A program made the translations under genes and the position numbers. The notes under the pieces are model-generated. The model saw only the letters and a list, made by a program, of their open reading frames with translations. It did no database searches and was not told the origin of the DNA. Positions 21,265-33,074 of a DNA stretch of 64,000 nt are shown in pieces (the stretch's first letter is position 1; every line of letters starts with the position of its first letter). Source of the DNA: Arenicola marina. Its lineage: Eukaryota; Annelida; Polychaeta; Arenicolidae. The stretch lies in NCBI GenBank assembly GCA_964019135.1, contig OZ025249.1, positions 14,533,088-14,597,087 on the forward strand, written 5' to 3'.

Positions 21265-23231
21265 GACTTTGGAGCTCCCAGCGGCACCTCCTTTTTGTAT
21301 CTAATTACATTTTTGTATCTCCTTACCCCCCGGGACATACACGCCATCTTGGACAAAGCCTGACTGGCGCTAGGAGATCGGGGTAATATTTTGGTGTTAT
21401 TGTCTCAATATTTCATAGGCTACTAGCAGCCTCAAATTCATACGCCGAGTGTATTTCCTGTAATTAGCATAAAAGGATTCCCGGATGTAGCACCAAAATG
21501 CGTTATTTGTTGTTGTTTCGTTTAAACTTGACCGAACGATCAATTTCATACATATACAAGGAATATATATATTGAAACAGTTATATTTAAAGTCTCCATA
21601 CTGAGGTAATTACAATATTTTCGGGGTAATGGCATGTGAGATATAACAGTAAAGAGATTTTTTAAATTACAGCCAGAAGAAATAGACGTTCCTTTACATA
21701 GATATCGATAACGGATATTCAATTACTTACGGAATATATGTTATCATGCGCTTGCATTATACAATAACATATTAGTTATAATACAATCATTCATGGCGCT
21801 ACAATAATGCCAACAAATAATACCCAGTATGCATTTCACATGCCCTGGCTCCTCACGGTGGAACCATCTGAACTATGATTTTCAAAGTCGTCTGTTGGAC
21901 AGTAAAAGGTGGCCGTTAGTCTAATATTCGAGCACGCCTATATGAAAGAGCGTCAGCGTATCAAAAAAATAACATGAAAGAGTGGCTTTCATGTGGACTA
22001 TTTGTCCGGTTATAGGACATCATTTCAACCGGATTGGTCCTATTCCCGACTCGCCGCATCCGTTATTAGGCTGTCGACGGGTTACTCCGTGTTTCCATAG
22101 GGACATGAAAAGTATGGTCGGTTATGGCGCCCTCTAGAGATAGCGTCGAAACTATAAGCGTCCGCTAAAACGGAATACGGGCTCCCTACGAAAGTTTCCC
22201 CGTCCTTTGCCGCCGGCCAAAACTCCCTGGCAAACTGGCAGTGGAGAGCCCCTATTCCAAACGCTCTAGCTCTAGGGTCCCACGTTAAATCTGACCTTAA
22301 TGACCAGTTCACATGGCATTTTACTCCTAATGGAGGCTCCATAGCTGAAAGATTAAGCGCCCATTCAAATTGAAAAACGTGCGGTAACTACGGGTCTCAC
22401 GCCTGTTTGGCTGAGACCTCTACCCATGTTTCTGAGTATCGCGCGTCTTCCGGTTCCATTTATAATTAAACTAAAAATTAGAGCTGAAATTAATTTGTAT
22501 GTTGAAGCCAAGAACTATTGTTAAGACGCAATATTAATGTTGCTATTATTTTTTTACCTTGATGTCACAGGAAGTCATTGACGATTTTTTTTATGAAACA
22601 GCAGCATGGCTTCTCTTTTTTCAAATTTTACCTACTTATGGACTCTGGTGATGGCAGCTTTTGCCTAAGGTAAAATTAAGCAAATTCACATTCCTCTGAT
22701 CACGTTAAGTATGACGTCATATTGACGCACACATTTCGGAAGATGCGATTCTCCAGATGTTATATTAATGGCTCTATGATTTATTTTCGTGTTATGTGGT
22801 ACGACATCAACGTGACGTTATATGGCGTCATCGATGGTTACGAAAATTAACTACATGCTTTTATTTTACCTACTTATGAACTCGGAGGACAGCTGTTGCC
22901 TTATTAGTAGGCGACAATGAAACGATCAACGATTTAGTCGTTTCATGTCAGTTGTGACGTCATTTTTTATGCAAAACTTCTATTACCACCACAATGTTTT
23001 TACTGACGTCAAATTATCCCTTTATGCAACGTATAACCACGTCAAACAAACCGGAAGTCTCTATGACGTATAATAACTGAATAATGGCCGTATGTGAAAC
23101 TGTAACATCTCTGATACTTTGAAGTTGCAATACGATCGATAGTGCGGAAGGAAGAAACCATGTGCGTTCCTTAACACACCGACAAAAAGAAATTGTGACG
23201 TCATTGAGCTAGATTTTTGTATATTTAGGAC

Positions 23232-23320
23232 GCTTTAACCATCGATCCACGTGCCGTTAGGCTCTTGGTGGCCAGCACCCAAGGCGAGCGCTCTGACCCA
23301 CTGAGCTACCGAGCCGGCTC
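23232..23320 (-). mobile_element. tRNA-derived SINE head
   Basis: Minus strand: CGGTAGCTCAGTGGGTCAGA (box A) and CACGTGGATCGATGGTT (box B). The same insertion is present in the right arm at 59281-59365, so it predates that duplication. Confidence 0.7.
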
Positions 23321-23565
23321 CCACTGTGCCAGAGGACGTGACAAAGATGCTACATGATAAAGCGGTGTCCCCTAATGAGTGGAACACGACAGAAATCCCC
23401 CTCACAACAAATATTAAACAAAGGGCAAGACTAGTGGTTCAGCCAAACAAAATCTCTGCAACTTCCACAATGTTACACGATGCGGTTATTATATGCAGAG
23501 GGTTGAACAGTAGCTATGATGGAAAACATGGAAATACAGTCATACAAACATTGGGTCTAAACTAA

Positions 23566-23900
23566 TGGAAATTGCAAACATACAAACATTGGAATAAACT
23601 AATTGAAATTACAAACATAGAAACACTGGAATAAACTAATGGAAATTACAAACATACAAACGTTGGGTATAAACTAATGGAAATTACAAACATAGAAACA
23701 CTGGGATAAACTAATGGAAATTACAAACATACAAACATTGGGTATAAACTAATGGAAATTACAAACATAGAAACACTGGGATAAACTAATGGAAATTACA
23801 AACATACAAACATTGGGTATAAACTAATGGAAATTACAAACATAGAAACACTGGGATAAACTAATGGAAATTACAAACATACAAACATTGGGACAAACAA
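23566..23900 (+). repeat. 37-38-bp tandem repeat (two alternating unit types)
   Basis: Units contain AATGGAAATTACAAACATA and alternate between AGAAACACTGGG and CAAACATTGGGTA endings, giving a dimeric period of about 75 bp. The right arm has only about two related units (59010-59080), so the array expanded after duplication. Confidence 0.85.
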
Positions 23901-24275
23901 ACTTTGTAACTGAATCGAGAGACACAATTAGTGAACGACTAACAGGCTAACGAGAACGTGTCTCTCGAGTATCCAATTCGGTGGGTGGCCGAGAGGGAAC
24001 TGTTGCACAATATAAGGCGCATGTAACGACTAACGAAGTGCTTACAGCGAGGCTGCCTGACGCTCCAACAGCACCCAGGGCAGTATCTCCCCCCCACCAT
24101 TTCATGCTCTGTGTCCTGTAATGGCGCAGATTGAGACTGATAACCTTCTTCATGAGACCGACACTGGATTATGAAGTGCATAGTTTTGGGTTATTTTCTG
24201 TTTGATGGGGACATTATTTTATTTATGCCCACCTGAACCACATACCAGCATGAACTGAGACACGGGGCGATGACG

Positions 24276-24395
24276 CGATCCGCTTCAATGTCTGAAGTGG
24301 ACATCATTTGCGGCCAATAGTTTGCTTCTTCCAGTTCGAAGTTACGAAATGGATCGTCGTAGTAAATGATAGGCGTGAGTCATACGTGAATGAGG
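24276..24395 (+). promoter_or_regulatory. Conserved family 5'-flank segment (copy 2)
   Basis: Same segment as 18117-18325, here ending about 180 bp before the signal exon at 24573. Its repeated position upstream of signal exons makes it a promoter or 5' UTR candidate. Confidence 0.45.
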
Positions 24396-25489
24396 TAAAA
24401 AAACCTTGAATGGGCGCGTATAACAGAAGCACTTCGTGACTCGCACACACGCAGGTGATTCTTCACTTCTGCCGAAACTCCCACCTATTAGTTGGTTGGG
24501 TGTGCTATATGTAACGCAGTAACCGACGCGAGGACAACGAGATCGGAGTCTTACACACTGGTATTACCGACCATGGCTTGGATAGGATATTCTTCTCTAT
24601 CGGTCATTGCTTAATTGCACAAGCGTCCACACGAACTGTTGACGGTGAGTGTTATAAACCTGGGCCTTTCTTATAGTGTAAGGGATAGTGCAAGTCCTGG
24701 GCATCTAAGTTTAGGACACGTTTCATCCACTCGTCCCGGGAGATTCATTGGCACAGCTTAGTCCTTGCATGCACAACAGCGGCCTAAACATCAATTCCTT
24801 TCATTTCATGCCATGTATGCCATGCATACATTTATCATACCTTATACACATTGTATGGAAATATCACGCGTCACGGGCGGTCCGAGTCTTTTCTCCACAA
24901 GGAGAGTTAAGATGCCCTGACCTTTCTGTTAATCTACAGATTGATTTCTTAGCAACTATTTCTCGATATGTTTGATCAGACCTTTTCGATATCTTGTCAA
25001 TGTAGATTAAACCTATCTTCGTCCCAGAGATGTTTAAACTGAAATGTCTGAAAAAGGGTGCACAACTATGGCGTCATTACATACAAATCAACAGATTCGA
25101 ATATGCAGTAGATTCGTAAATATCAGCAGTTTCTAATGCTCAGTAGATACGTTATCTGAATCAGTCTTGTGAACCTTGTTCGTCAATACATTTCATTGCT
25201 GAATTTGCCCTGCCGTTAGGCCAGTAAGGGTTGGACTATATTGATTCCCCGGGGGGAGGGGTGTAGGGGTGACGAGGGGTAATTATTACAATAACAATAA
25301 GTCCTGATTTCCCCATACATGTCTGGTAAGTGCTGGGTGAGTGGGCTGAGGGTCGCTTTCAAAGTTGAAGGGTTGCTAGCCAGCATACGAGCATAAGTGG
25401 CTGGCATACATGCGTAACTGGCTGGGGGACATGGTTAATTGGCTGGCATACATAAGTAGCTGGGTTACTTGTGTGACCCAGCCACTTAC

Positions 25490-25610
25490 GCGTTCGATAT
25501 TACACGCGTTCGATGTTAAACGCGTTCAAAGTCGAACGCGCAAGCTACGCTACGCGCGTAGCCAAACCAACGCGTTTAATATTGAACGCGCGTAAGCTAT
25601 ACCCGACTTA
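25490..25610 (+). repeat. GCGTTCGA/TCGAACGCG-rich palindromic stretch
   Basis: Multiple interleaved copies of ACGCGTTCGA and its complement, beside CAGCCACTTACG repeats. The same stretch occurs at 41310-41345 and 57150-57235 in the other arms. Confidence 0.6.
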
Positions 25611-25786
25611 CGCCTGTAAACGTTTCGCTCATCAACATCTTCCATACATCGCGACATGTTGGTAATTCGATATTAATTAAACAAATAGACAGGGAAAATT
25701 CAGAATTTTATCTCAATCATCAAACGTCGTGGATTCGGCGGATGACAAATTTGGCAGTGGATAAGTCTGCTTTCCAATTAAAGTGG

Positions 25787-26041
25787 GGGCCCTGCGCGAT
25801 AGCTCAGTGGGCTAGAGCGCTCGCATTGAGTGTTCTGGCCACCTGAGAGTCCAACGGCACGTGGATCGGTGGTTCTAGCTCTGCTATGGCCATGTCTGTT
25901 TTTCTTCGCAGGATAAAGATCCCAGTCTTTCTTCGCAAACGGTACGGGGTTAACCCCGAGGACATGCCTCCACTCTCCCATCCTTCTCTCATCGAAGCGA
26001 TATGACCAAAAGTGGTTAAAGCCTCCTGAATAACCAACCAA
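25787..26041 (+). mobile_element. tRNA-derived SINE with perfect 13-bp target duplication
   Basis: 255 bp flanked by CCAATTAAAGTGG at 25774-25786 and 26042-26054. Box A GATAGCTCAGTGGGCTAGAG, box B GGATCGGTGGTTCTAGC, then a body with CGCAGGATAAAGATC and a CAACCAACC end. Both homologous arms (about 41265 and 56985) have the empty site, so it inserted after the duplications. Confidence 0.88.
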
Positions 26042-26554
26042 CCAATTAAAGTGGAAATAGGCAAGAAGAAGCAAGGCGGTTGACTCATGTTTAACGAAAG
26101 CTCCACCAGCGTACAATGACACACGACTGATGGGAGGGTTGACCTGGCTTACTGAAGTACCGACCCTCTTCAACTATTGGTATATATAATATATCAGTTT
26201 AAAAAGGCCATACTACGATATTCTTATAGTTGGATGACGCTAGCAACCCCAATTGGATTTTGGAGTATCCCGAACCTGGTGTTTTGGGTTTTTTTTGCTT
26301 TGGAAATTGATGGTTGACGAATATCAGCTATTCATTTGTACGGCAGTCTATTAGGGCCATAGCACCAAACTTTCCGAAGTCAAAAGTCAAAATTTATATT
26401 TCGTGATCGGAAGTCAAAATTTTGCGTTGGTGAAGGCAAAATTTCGTGATCAGAAGTCCATATTTGGTGATCGGAAGTGCACATTTCGTGACCGGAAGTC
26501 GAAAGTTTGCGTTCATGAAGTCCCCGGGATAATCCCCTACTCTTTGCGATCTTT

Positions 26555-26672
26555 ATCCTGCGACAAACACAGACACAGACATGACCACAGTGGGGCTCGA
26601 ACTACTTACCAATGAGCCGTTGGTCTCTTATGATACACTCTAACCCACTGAGATATCGGGGCGGACCTACAG
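26555..26672 (-). mobile_element. tRNA-derived SINE head
   Basis: Minus strand GATATCTCAGTGGGTTAGAG and AGTAGTTCGAGCCCCACTG. Orthologous to the heads at 39358 and 56430 in the other arms. Confidence 0.7.
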
Positions 26673-26684
26673 AGAAATAGTTTT

Positions 26685-26930
26685 CTCCGCCCCTCAGGTC
26701 TCCAAAAATAAGTGATACATTTTGCAACAGCTTACCATGGCACTGGCTGAAGTAATTTGTTATTTTCCATAGTGGCTGAAAAAATGCCAAACTATTGCCA
26801 AAAGAATTGCCCGGGGAGGAAATAGCCCCTTCCCGCACACAAAAAAACCTTCAAGTGGATTTTGACGGTAAAACGCCGCGACCGAGCGGATTTTGGCGGT
26901 GAAAAAGGGTGGGGCCCGTAAGAAAAAATC
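26685..26930 (-). repeat. CCGCTCGGTCG...GGCGTTTTACC repeat family member
   Basis: Contains AAAATCCGCTCGGTCGCGGCG on the minus strand and TAGCCACTATGGAAAATAAC. Related blocks lie at 38966-39255, 50285-50560, 56176-56400 and 62246-62600. An unclassified dispersed element, often next to the SINE head. Confidence 0.55.
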
Positions 26931-26984
26931 ATATAGAAATTCTATAAAAAAAATTCTAAAGGTTTCTATCGATTTTTCTTTTCA

Positions 26985-27515
26985 AATTATAAACGTTTTC
27001 CTTTAGAGTCTTCATAGAATTTCCATAGAAGTTCCATAGAGTTTTCATAGAATTTCCATAGAAGTTCCATAGAGTTTTCATAGAATTTCCATAGAGTTTT
27101 CATAGAATTTACACAGAATTTCCAGAGTTTTTATAGAATTTCCATATTCTTCATAGAATTTCTATATTCTTCATAGAATTTCCATAGAGTTTTCATAGAA
27201 TTTCCATAGTGTTTTCATACAATTGCCATAGAATTTCCATAGTCTGCATAGAATTTCCATAAAATTTCCATAGAGTTTTCATAGAATTTCCATAGAGTTT
27301 TCATAGAATTTCCATAGAATTTTCATAGAATATCCATAGAATGTCCACAGAGTCTTCATAAAATTTCCATAGTCTTCCTAGAATTTCCATAGCATTTCCA
27401 TAGAGTTTTCATAGAAGTTCCATAGAGTTTTAATAGAATTTCCATAGAATTTACATAGAATTTCCATAGAGTTTTCATAGAATTTCCATAGAATTTCCAT
27501 AGAGTCTTCATAGAG
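26985..27515 (+). repeat. ~22-bp AT-rich tandem repeat
   Basis: About 25 imperfect copies of a CATAGAATTTCCATAGAGTT-like unit. Absent from the homologous right arm. Confidence 0.9.
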
Positions 27516-27529
27516 CTACCTGGGGCCTC

Positions 27530-27605
27530 CCTATTGTAGTGATTAGCGTACTCGACCGCAGATCAATAAGTCCTGGGTTCAAATCCGGGCACATAATCTG
27601 GGGCA
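27530..27605 (+). mobile_element. tRNA-like SINE head
   Basis: TAGTGATTAGCGTACTCGAC followed by TCCTGGGTTCAAATCCGGG gives box A and box B; TGTTTCATTCC follows. Related to the minus-strand head at 57695-57765. Confidence 0.55.
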
Positions 27606-27714
27606 TGTTTCATTCCTTCATCCTTCATCATCCTGAAGGTTCCTGGGCCCTATTTAGCCTTCATGAGCACAAAAGTGGCCTAAAGCACCAATATCTTATA
27701 GAATTAGGTGAGGG

Positions 27715-28130
27715 AAGACACCCTAGTTTGGTGTGGTTCCTCAAGTTTGGGAAGGGGAGATACCAACAGTTTGAGGAGGGGAGAGGCCTCAAGTTTGGGG
27801 AGGGGAGAGGCCTCAAGTCATAGGAGGGGATACACCCCAAGTTGGACCACTCGAACTTGGAGTGGTACCCCAAGTTCGGGAGGTATCCTCAAGTAAGGGT
27901 AGAATAGACACCCTAAGTTAGAGCAGGGGAGACACCCAGAGTTAGAAGAGGGTAGACACCATAAATTAGAAGCGGGGGGACACCACAATTTAGGGGAGGG
28001 GCGACACTCAAAGCTACAGTGATTCCCATTACGGCAAGGTAGACACCCCAAGTTAGGGGTGAGGAGACTCCCTAGTTAGGGGAGGGGAAAAACCCCAAGA
28101 TGGGGTGGTAGCCCAAGTTAGGGGAGGGAG
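27715..28130 (+). repeat. Degenerate GGGGAGACACCCCAAGTTAG tandem repeat
   Basis: About 15 irregular units of 20-30 bp. Open frames across it on both strands are repeat artefacts. Confidence 0.8.
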
Positions 28131-28589
28131 ACACACCATGTTGGTGGTTAGGCACCCTTGATTTGCATAGACGTTTCACTTATTAAAAGTTAAACGTTGC
28201 AGATAGAGATGAATCACACCGGTATTTGTGACGGTGAAACTGCAAATGATGATCGATCGATTGAGGCCCCCCCCCCATCCCCCCTCAATTATAGCTTTTT
28301 AAGAAACGAAAATTTATCATGCCTATCTAGACCGGTATGGCGGTAAATCTACCCAAATATAAGACACATATATAGTCGATTAAATTGTGGAAATCGGACA
28401 ATTTATTGAAAAGTTACAGATTGTCACACTTGAGCCCCATCCGGCACGCTGTGCAAAAACAAAGTGTCTTTCGACAGTCGGAACCGGGAGTCCCTCGGCC
28501 AAAAAACTCGTAGAAACTTTAATATTAAATATATTTTATTTTTGTTTCCTTTATTTAGTATTTGGGGTCTCAATAATTACAACGCTTCT

Positions 28590-28880
28590 CTGCCACTTCG
28601 TGTTCGGACAAATACGTAATCCATTCTGGTGTTACGGGGGTAGGGTAAACTACCCGCGTAAAAGTTCCAATGAATAAATTTTGGTAGATTTTGAAAATGA
28701 TATTCACAAATAAGGAAAAGAGAGGAAGGAAGTTCTCATGAGGAATGAGAACAACTAGATTTGATTACTATTGCAATTTGTTTCGGGTTGACCCCTGATT
28801 CCGCACAGGCTGTCCAGGCTATAAAGAGTACTTCTACAAACCTGCAGACGGACCTATCATGATCGGCTACGAGAGGAAAA
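28590..28880 (+). other. Duplicated segment ending in an EGF-like pseudo-exon
   Basis: 28600-28812 is a direct repeat of 33299-33497. Both end in a conserved acceptor (TTTCGGGTTGACCCC, then ACAG). In this copy the acceptor opens a frame GCPGYKEYFYKPADGPIM in the family's phase 1. The second copy stops after a few codons. It may be a fragment of a lost receptor exon. Confidence 0.4.
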
Positions 28881-29274
28881 AAATGGCTCTGTCGAAATAT
28901 TATCTCTATATATATTCCATAGCAACCAATTGATCTATAGAAGTATCCCTACATCTTCTATAGAAATAATGTTAGAAATATCTGTTTACGTTCTATAGAA
29001 AATAATTGTCCCCCCCCCCCCTGGGACGGACCACATGATAAGTAAGCATACAGCTTCAGTGTGTAGTCTTAGTTTATCCCTTCTGTCAGCAGTTCTTCAA
29101 CAGTTTTTGCCTCTAGGGGAAAACATCCTGGCGCGAACTGAACGAAGCGCATGTTAAATGTGGCAGTGGCATATTCACCATTTCGTTTTTCTCTATTAGT
29201 CATGGTTATCATAAAGGCGTCCAGAAGACCGGTTGATGGTTGGTGTTATTTCGACGAAACTTCTTATGATAAAA

Positions 29275-29948
29275 AGTATGATCTATTCAAAACATTTTGT
29301 ATGTCTGCCTATGGTAGTCAGCTATGGGACTTCTCAAACGCGGCGTGTCGTTGTTACTACACTGCCTGGGGGAAAACAGTGCGTATGCTGTTCAATCTTC
29401 CGTATCGAACTCATTCCCTGCTACTACCTGTTATATGTTTTGATCATTCGGTAGAACTACAACTACACTTAGGGCTCATGACGTTTGTTCGTAGTATCTT
29501 GACCAGTGAAAATGTGTGTACAAAGACCTGTGCCAGACTCGCTTTTAACGGAAGTAAGTCGAATATCAGTAAAAGTATTAACTACATATGTGATCAATAG
29601 AAAAAACTGTAAATATAACATTAAGACGTTTACCATCTCGGAAATTAAGTCATTCATGATTAATCACACCGCCTCTGTCTCTATTGAATACGAAATGCGC
29701 GCTGGTGCGATACTAGACTTCCTGCAATTTAAGATGAATTCCACTGACTCAGTTGAAGTACATAATTTGAACGAGATTATCGAATATTTATGCATAACAT
29801 ATAGACCCCCAATGCAACGTTGACATTTAATTCAGTTGATTGTTATTTTACTCTTAGTTTATCTCGTTTAATTCCCATTCTTTGTGTTATATTCATTCTG
29901 TGTGTTTATGTATGGTGAACTTCGAGTTCGAATAAAGATATATATATA
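29275..29948 (+). mobile_element. 5'-truncated LINE (C-terminal ORF2 fragment)
   Basis: Encodes AYGSQLWDFSN and LFNLPYRTHSLLLPV, then in another frame (from about 29540) a C-terminal continuation that ends at 29821, so one frameshift is present. The 3' end is AATAAAGATATATATATA. It interrupts left-arm sequence that is continuous at 55320 in the right arm, with AAAGT on both sides. A post-RT region of this kind is typical of APE-type LINEs. Confidence 0.75.
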
Positions 29949-30649
29949 AAGTCTCGATACGCAAACTCACTGACAGCGCGGTGACGTTTCAGCTCATATC
30001 TTGATCGACATTGCATGTAGACCATCGCAGTCGGTCTACTTCGCTTTGCTGATCACAGTTCAATACTGGTAAAGCATAGCAATGGGTTTCGTCAAGCCAC
30101 AATTGCAATACTAGTGTCTCTTCCGGCTAGCTATTGACCATAGAAAACGTTCGCATTTTGCTCAACGCTAAATATGGCCTACACTGGGCAATCCCATAAC
30201 AGCGATTTTCGTCTGTCTCGTTTGTTACTTAGTATGTTTACTGTGGCAATATTGTTGTCACATGAGCTGGCTCTCTCTCACAGCTGACTCTTCTTGTGTG
30301 ATGTCAGCTGCGTTCCTTTGACGCCCAGCACATGTCCCGTGACTTGTAAACATTCTCTGTAACCATACCTTAAAGTACATTATGTCACTTATTTTGAGGG
30401 CACTAATTAATAGTGAGTTATATACATATACCGTTCGACACGGCGATATTCCAGTGCGAACGAATCTTATAGTTTATTATGTTCAATTAGATAAGATTGG
30501 TTTATTACAATAAGTTCTACTTCCAAAATGACGGGCCCCTACCTCTCCGCCGGCTTGCCACTCTCAGAGCACACGCGTGCGACATACATGTCAAGTGGAC
30601 TGAAATATTGCAGTCAAGTGTTTCCCATTGTTTAGCACGGCTATATTAA

Positions 30650-31080
30650 GGGCGTGTTCGATTTACCTGAAACCGACAGGAAACCGAAGCAGTTTTTAAA
30701 ACCGGTTTCAGCGGTTTGCCCACCTAAAGGCGAACGCATAGTTTCATTGGTTAGGCAATAGCGATGTGCTTATGAATTTGTACCAGCATACATATGCCGT
30801 CTGTTTAATTTCCTACAGCGATTGGACTGTTCGTGAATAAATTATTGTCAAACTTTTGTCCCGAAGTCGCGATTCATTATAATTATGATTATGATTATGA
30901 TTCAATTATGATTAACTACGGTGTATGTATGGACTGAACTGACCGTTCCGCGGAACAGAAACCGTTAAACCAGCTCTATCGATAGTTTCACGGTTTCGAG
31001 CAAAACGGTTCCGGTTCTTCTCTTGTCGCACAGTCAATTCGGCAAACCGGTTTTGGTTTCATGCAAATCGAACACACCCT
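30650..31080 (+). mobile_element. ~430-bp MITE with GGGCGTGTTCGATTT ends (left arm copy)
   Basis: Starts GGGCGTGTTCGATTTACCTG and ends GCAAATCGAACACACCCT, an inverted pair. The middle is rich in AAACCGGTTT-type inverted motifs. Other copies are at 54098-54531 and, partial, at 36282-36432. Class unknown. Confidence 0.6.
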
Positions 31081-31403
31081 AGTAAAGTCTCACACCCGAC
31101 CACATTCATCGCCGTCAGATGTGTGACACAGCCACAATGTCCATATTAACAACCCAGAACATGATGTTTGCTGCAATAGCTTTGATGTTGATGCAGTAGC
31201 GTTGATGCAGCTTTTGTAATGCAACTGTCAGGCACATGAACCAGCCCCGCCCCAGCCCAACGCGGTATGCCGGGTTGATCGTAATTATTTATGCAGTTTG
31301 AAATCGAAATGTTCTGTTTTTAACGGAAGGCAAATCAGTGCCGGTGACATTCACACCTTCTCATTTAAGCATGCTTACACTATAGTTTACTTTCCCCAAT
31401 TAG

Positions 31404-31556
31404 CCGCGTGTCTGTTCGGGACGGCTTCGGACTGTGAGTTCCAGTGTCACTGTGCCGGTGGCGCCACCTGTGATCCGGACACGGGAGTCTGTCCGGGAGA
31501 GTGTGCTCAGGACAATCCTGGTCTGTTCACCTGGAGCGGCGAGGCCTGTCAGATAG
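31404..31556 (+). CDS. Copy 2 exon 2: EGF-like module, open
   Basis: Acceptor CAATTAG, donor ATAG|GTAAGG, 51 codons, phase 1-1. Nearly identical in protein to receptor exon 2, with all eight cysteines kept. Confidence 0.7.
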   Translation, partial: PRVCSGRLRTVSSSVTVPVAPPVIRTRESVRESVLRTILVCSPGAARPVR

Positions 31557-32009
31557 GTAAGGTGTGGTCGACACCACCTGTCTATGGTATCAATTGGATG
31601 ACATATATATATATCGGTTGAAGTTCGCAGTCGAACGTGTATTTGTGTTGGCAAGGTGTCCATGGCCTACAGCACGATGGCCGGCCATGCAGACATTAAA
31701 ATCGCTAGTAATTATCATAACATGGATCATAGCGTGGAACACGTACGATAGGCAAGTTAAAGTCCATACTTCAAAATCATGTGTTAAAGATGCACCGTGG
31801 AAATGTTTGATGACCCCATTCTGAACTCCCATAGGCCGCTGAGACGCTGTAACTAGATCTAACTGGCACTTGCAAATCATATCGAATGAACCATAGTGAT
31901 CAACAGTCAGAGGCATGGTGGACCTATATTCGTTTGTATACTTTAGGTGTCGACCCCATACATGTGTATATAAAACATAAACCAAGATGAGAGTACAGAT
32001 GATCTCTCC

Positions 32010-32075
32010 GTAAGTGTAGCTTAATTGGTAAGCAGGCTGAGCTACATATCATCGTGGGTTCCAACGTAGCTACCT
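32010..32075 (+). mobile_element. tRNA-like element
   Basis: GTAGCTTAATTGGTAAGCAG (box A) then CGTGGGTTCCAACG (box B). The reverse-complement partner in the middle arm is at 35250-35392. Acceptor stem pairing is poor, so it is treated as a SINE. Confidence 0.5.
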
Positions 32076-32543
32076 TCATTTTGGCGTGATGCTCTTTCAA
32101 ATTGCTCTTATCATCCCACCGAGCCGAGGCCGAGACCATACACGTGACAAAATATGTATTCTGATAAAGCAGCCTATATTTCGAACTAATACCGCTCAAC
32201 ATATATGAATACAGAAATATAATGATCGAACCGATCTATCATCAAGTGCAATAAATGACATTTTTAAGAAAAGGCATCCTCATTTGATGGTAAACAGATG
32301 AAATCAACAATAATAGTGTCGTAAATGGGAAAGTAAATCGATAAATAATGTGGCTATAAAGCCGTGATGCACGTAACTAATACATTCATAGTGATATTTC
32401 TACCGACCAGACTGGGTTGTTAAATACAGTGTACAGTGCTGAGACCTTTAAAGGGAAGGTCATTGACGGTGTGTCTTCCTTCATCTTGACGCGGACACAG
32501 CTCCATGTTTAGTAATACCGCTACATATCAACTGTTTTATCAG

Positions 32544-32768
32544 GTAACGTGGCCCGTGGTAAGTCCACCAACCAGACGGGAGCGTACGACATATTGTACA
32601 GTGATCAGGCTGTCGATGGGGAGGTCATTGACGGTACACACAGCGATCAGCGGTATGTTTGCGCTCACACTGACGCGGGGGACGGAAATCACGCCAAGTG
32701 GACTGTGGACCTCGCCGGCGACTACGTCATCCACAATGTCACGGTCTTCAACTCCAACAATGCCGGAG
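32544..32768 (+). CDS. Copy 2 exon 3: F-type-lectin-like half-domain, open
   Basis: Acceptor TTTATCAG, donor GAG|GTGAGT, 75 codons, phase 1-1, keeping WTVDLAGDYVIHNVTVFN. Confidence 0.7.
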
Positions 32769-33074
32769 GTGAGTTACTTTAAACTATTTAATTAACTCAG
32801 GAAGATTTGATACCAACGGATGAACTACTGTTCCAGTACAATGTTATAATCTTCACCACAATGCCTACTTAGTAACGCCTGTCCTACACATTTCATGTTC
32901 TTGGCCTGCATGTTTTGAAAGATGCACTGACTCGTGTTGTCATATCATTTCACCAATCACAATCAATGCGTCAGACAGTTCAGTGAAGATGTGAAAAATG
33001 CTGATGCATATGGGTTTGTCACGTTCGCTTCATTGGTCGCCTGTCAAACTCAAAGCTTTTATTAAGGACGTTGT

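Larger units (their letters stand above)
24573..32768 (+). pseudogene. Receptor copy 2 (exons 1-3 only)
   Basis: Exon 1 at 24573-24644 starts MAWIGYSSLSVIA, then hits TAA at 24612. A 2-bp insertion relative to copy 4 (57850-57781) shifts the frame inside the signal peptide. Exon 2 at 31404-31556 (AACLFGTASDCEFQCHC, 51 codons) and exon 3 at 32544-32768 (GNVARGKSTNQTG to NSNNAGG, 75 codons) are open, with intact GT-AG sites in phase 1. No exon 4 or later follows before the palindrome centre. The two open exons could be recent debris or could be used from another leader. Confidence 0.75.

Noticed and set aside
27539-28051. Open frames over GGGGAGAC repeats
   Set aside because: Repeat-derived; the same stretch is open on both strands because of its composition.
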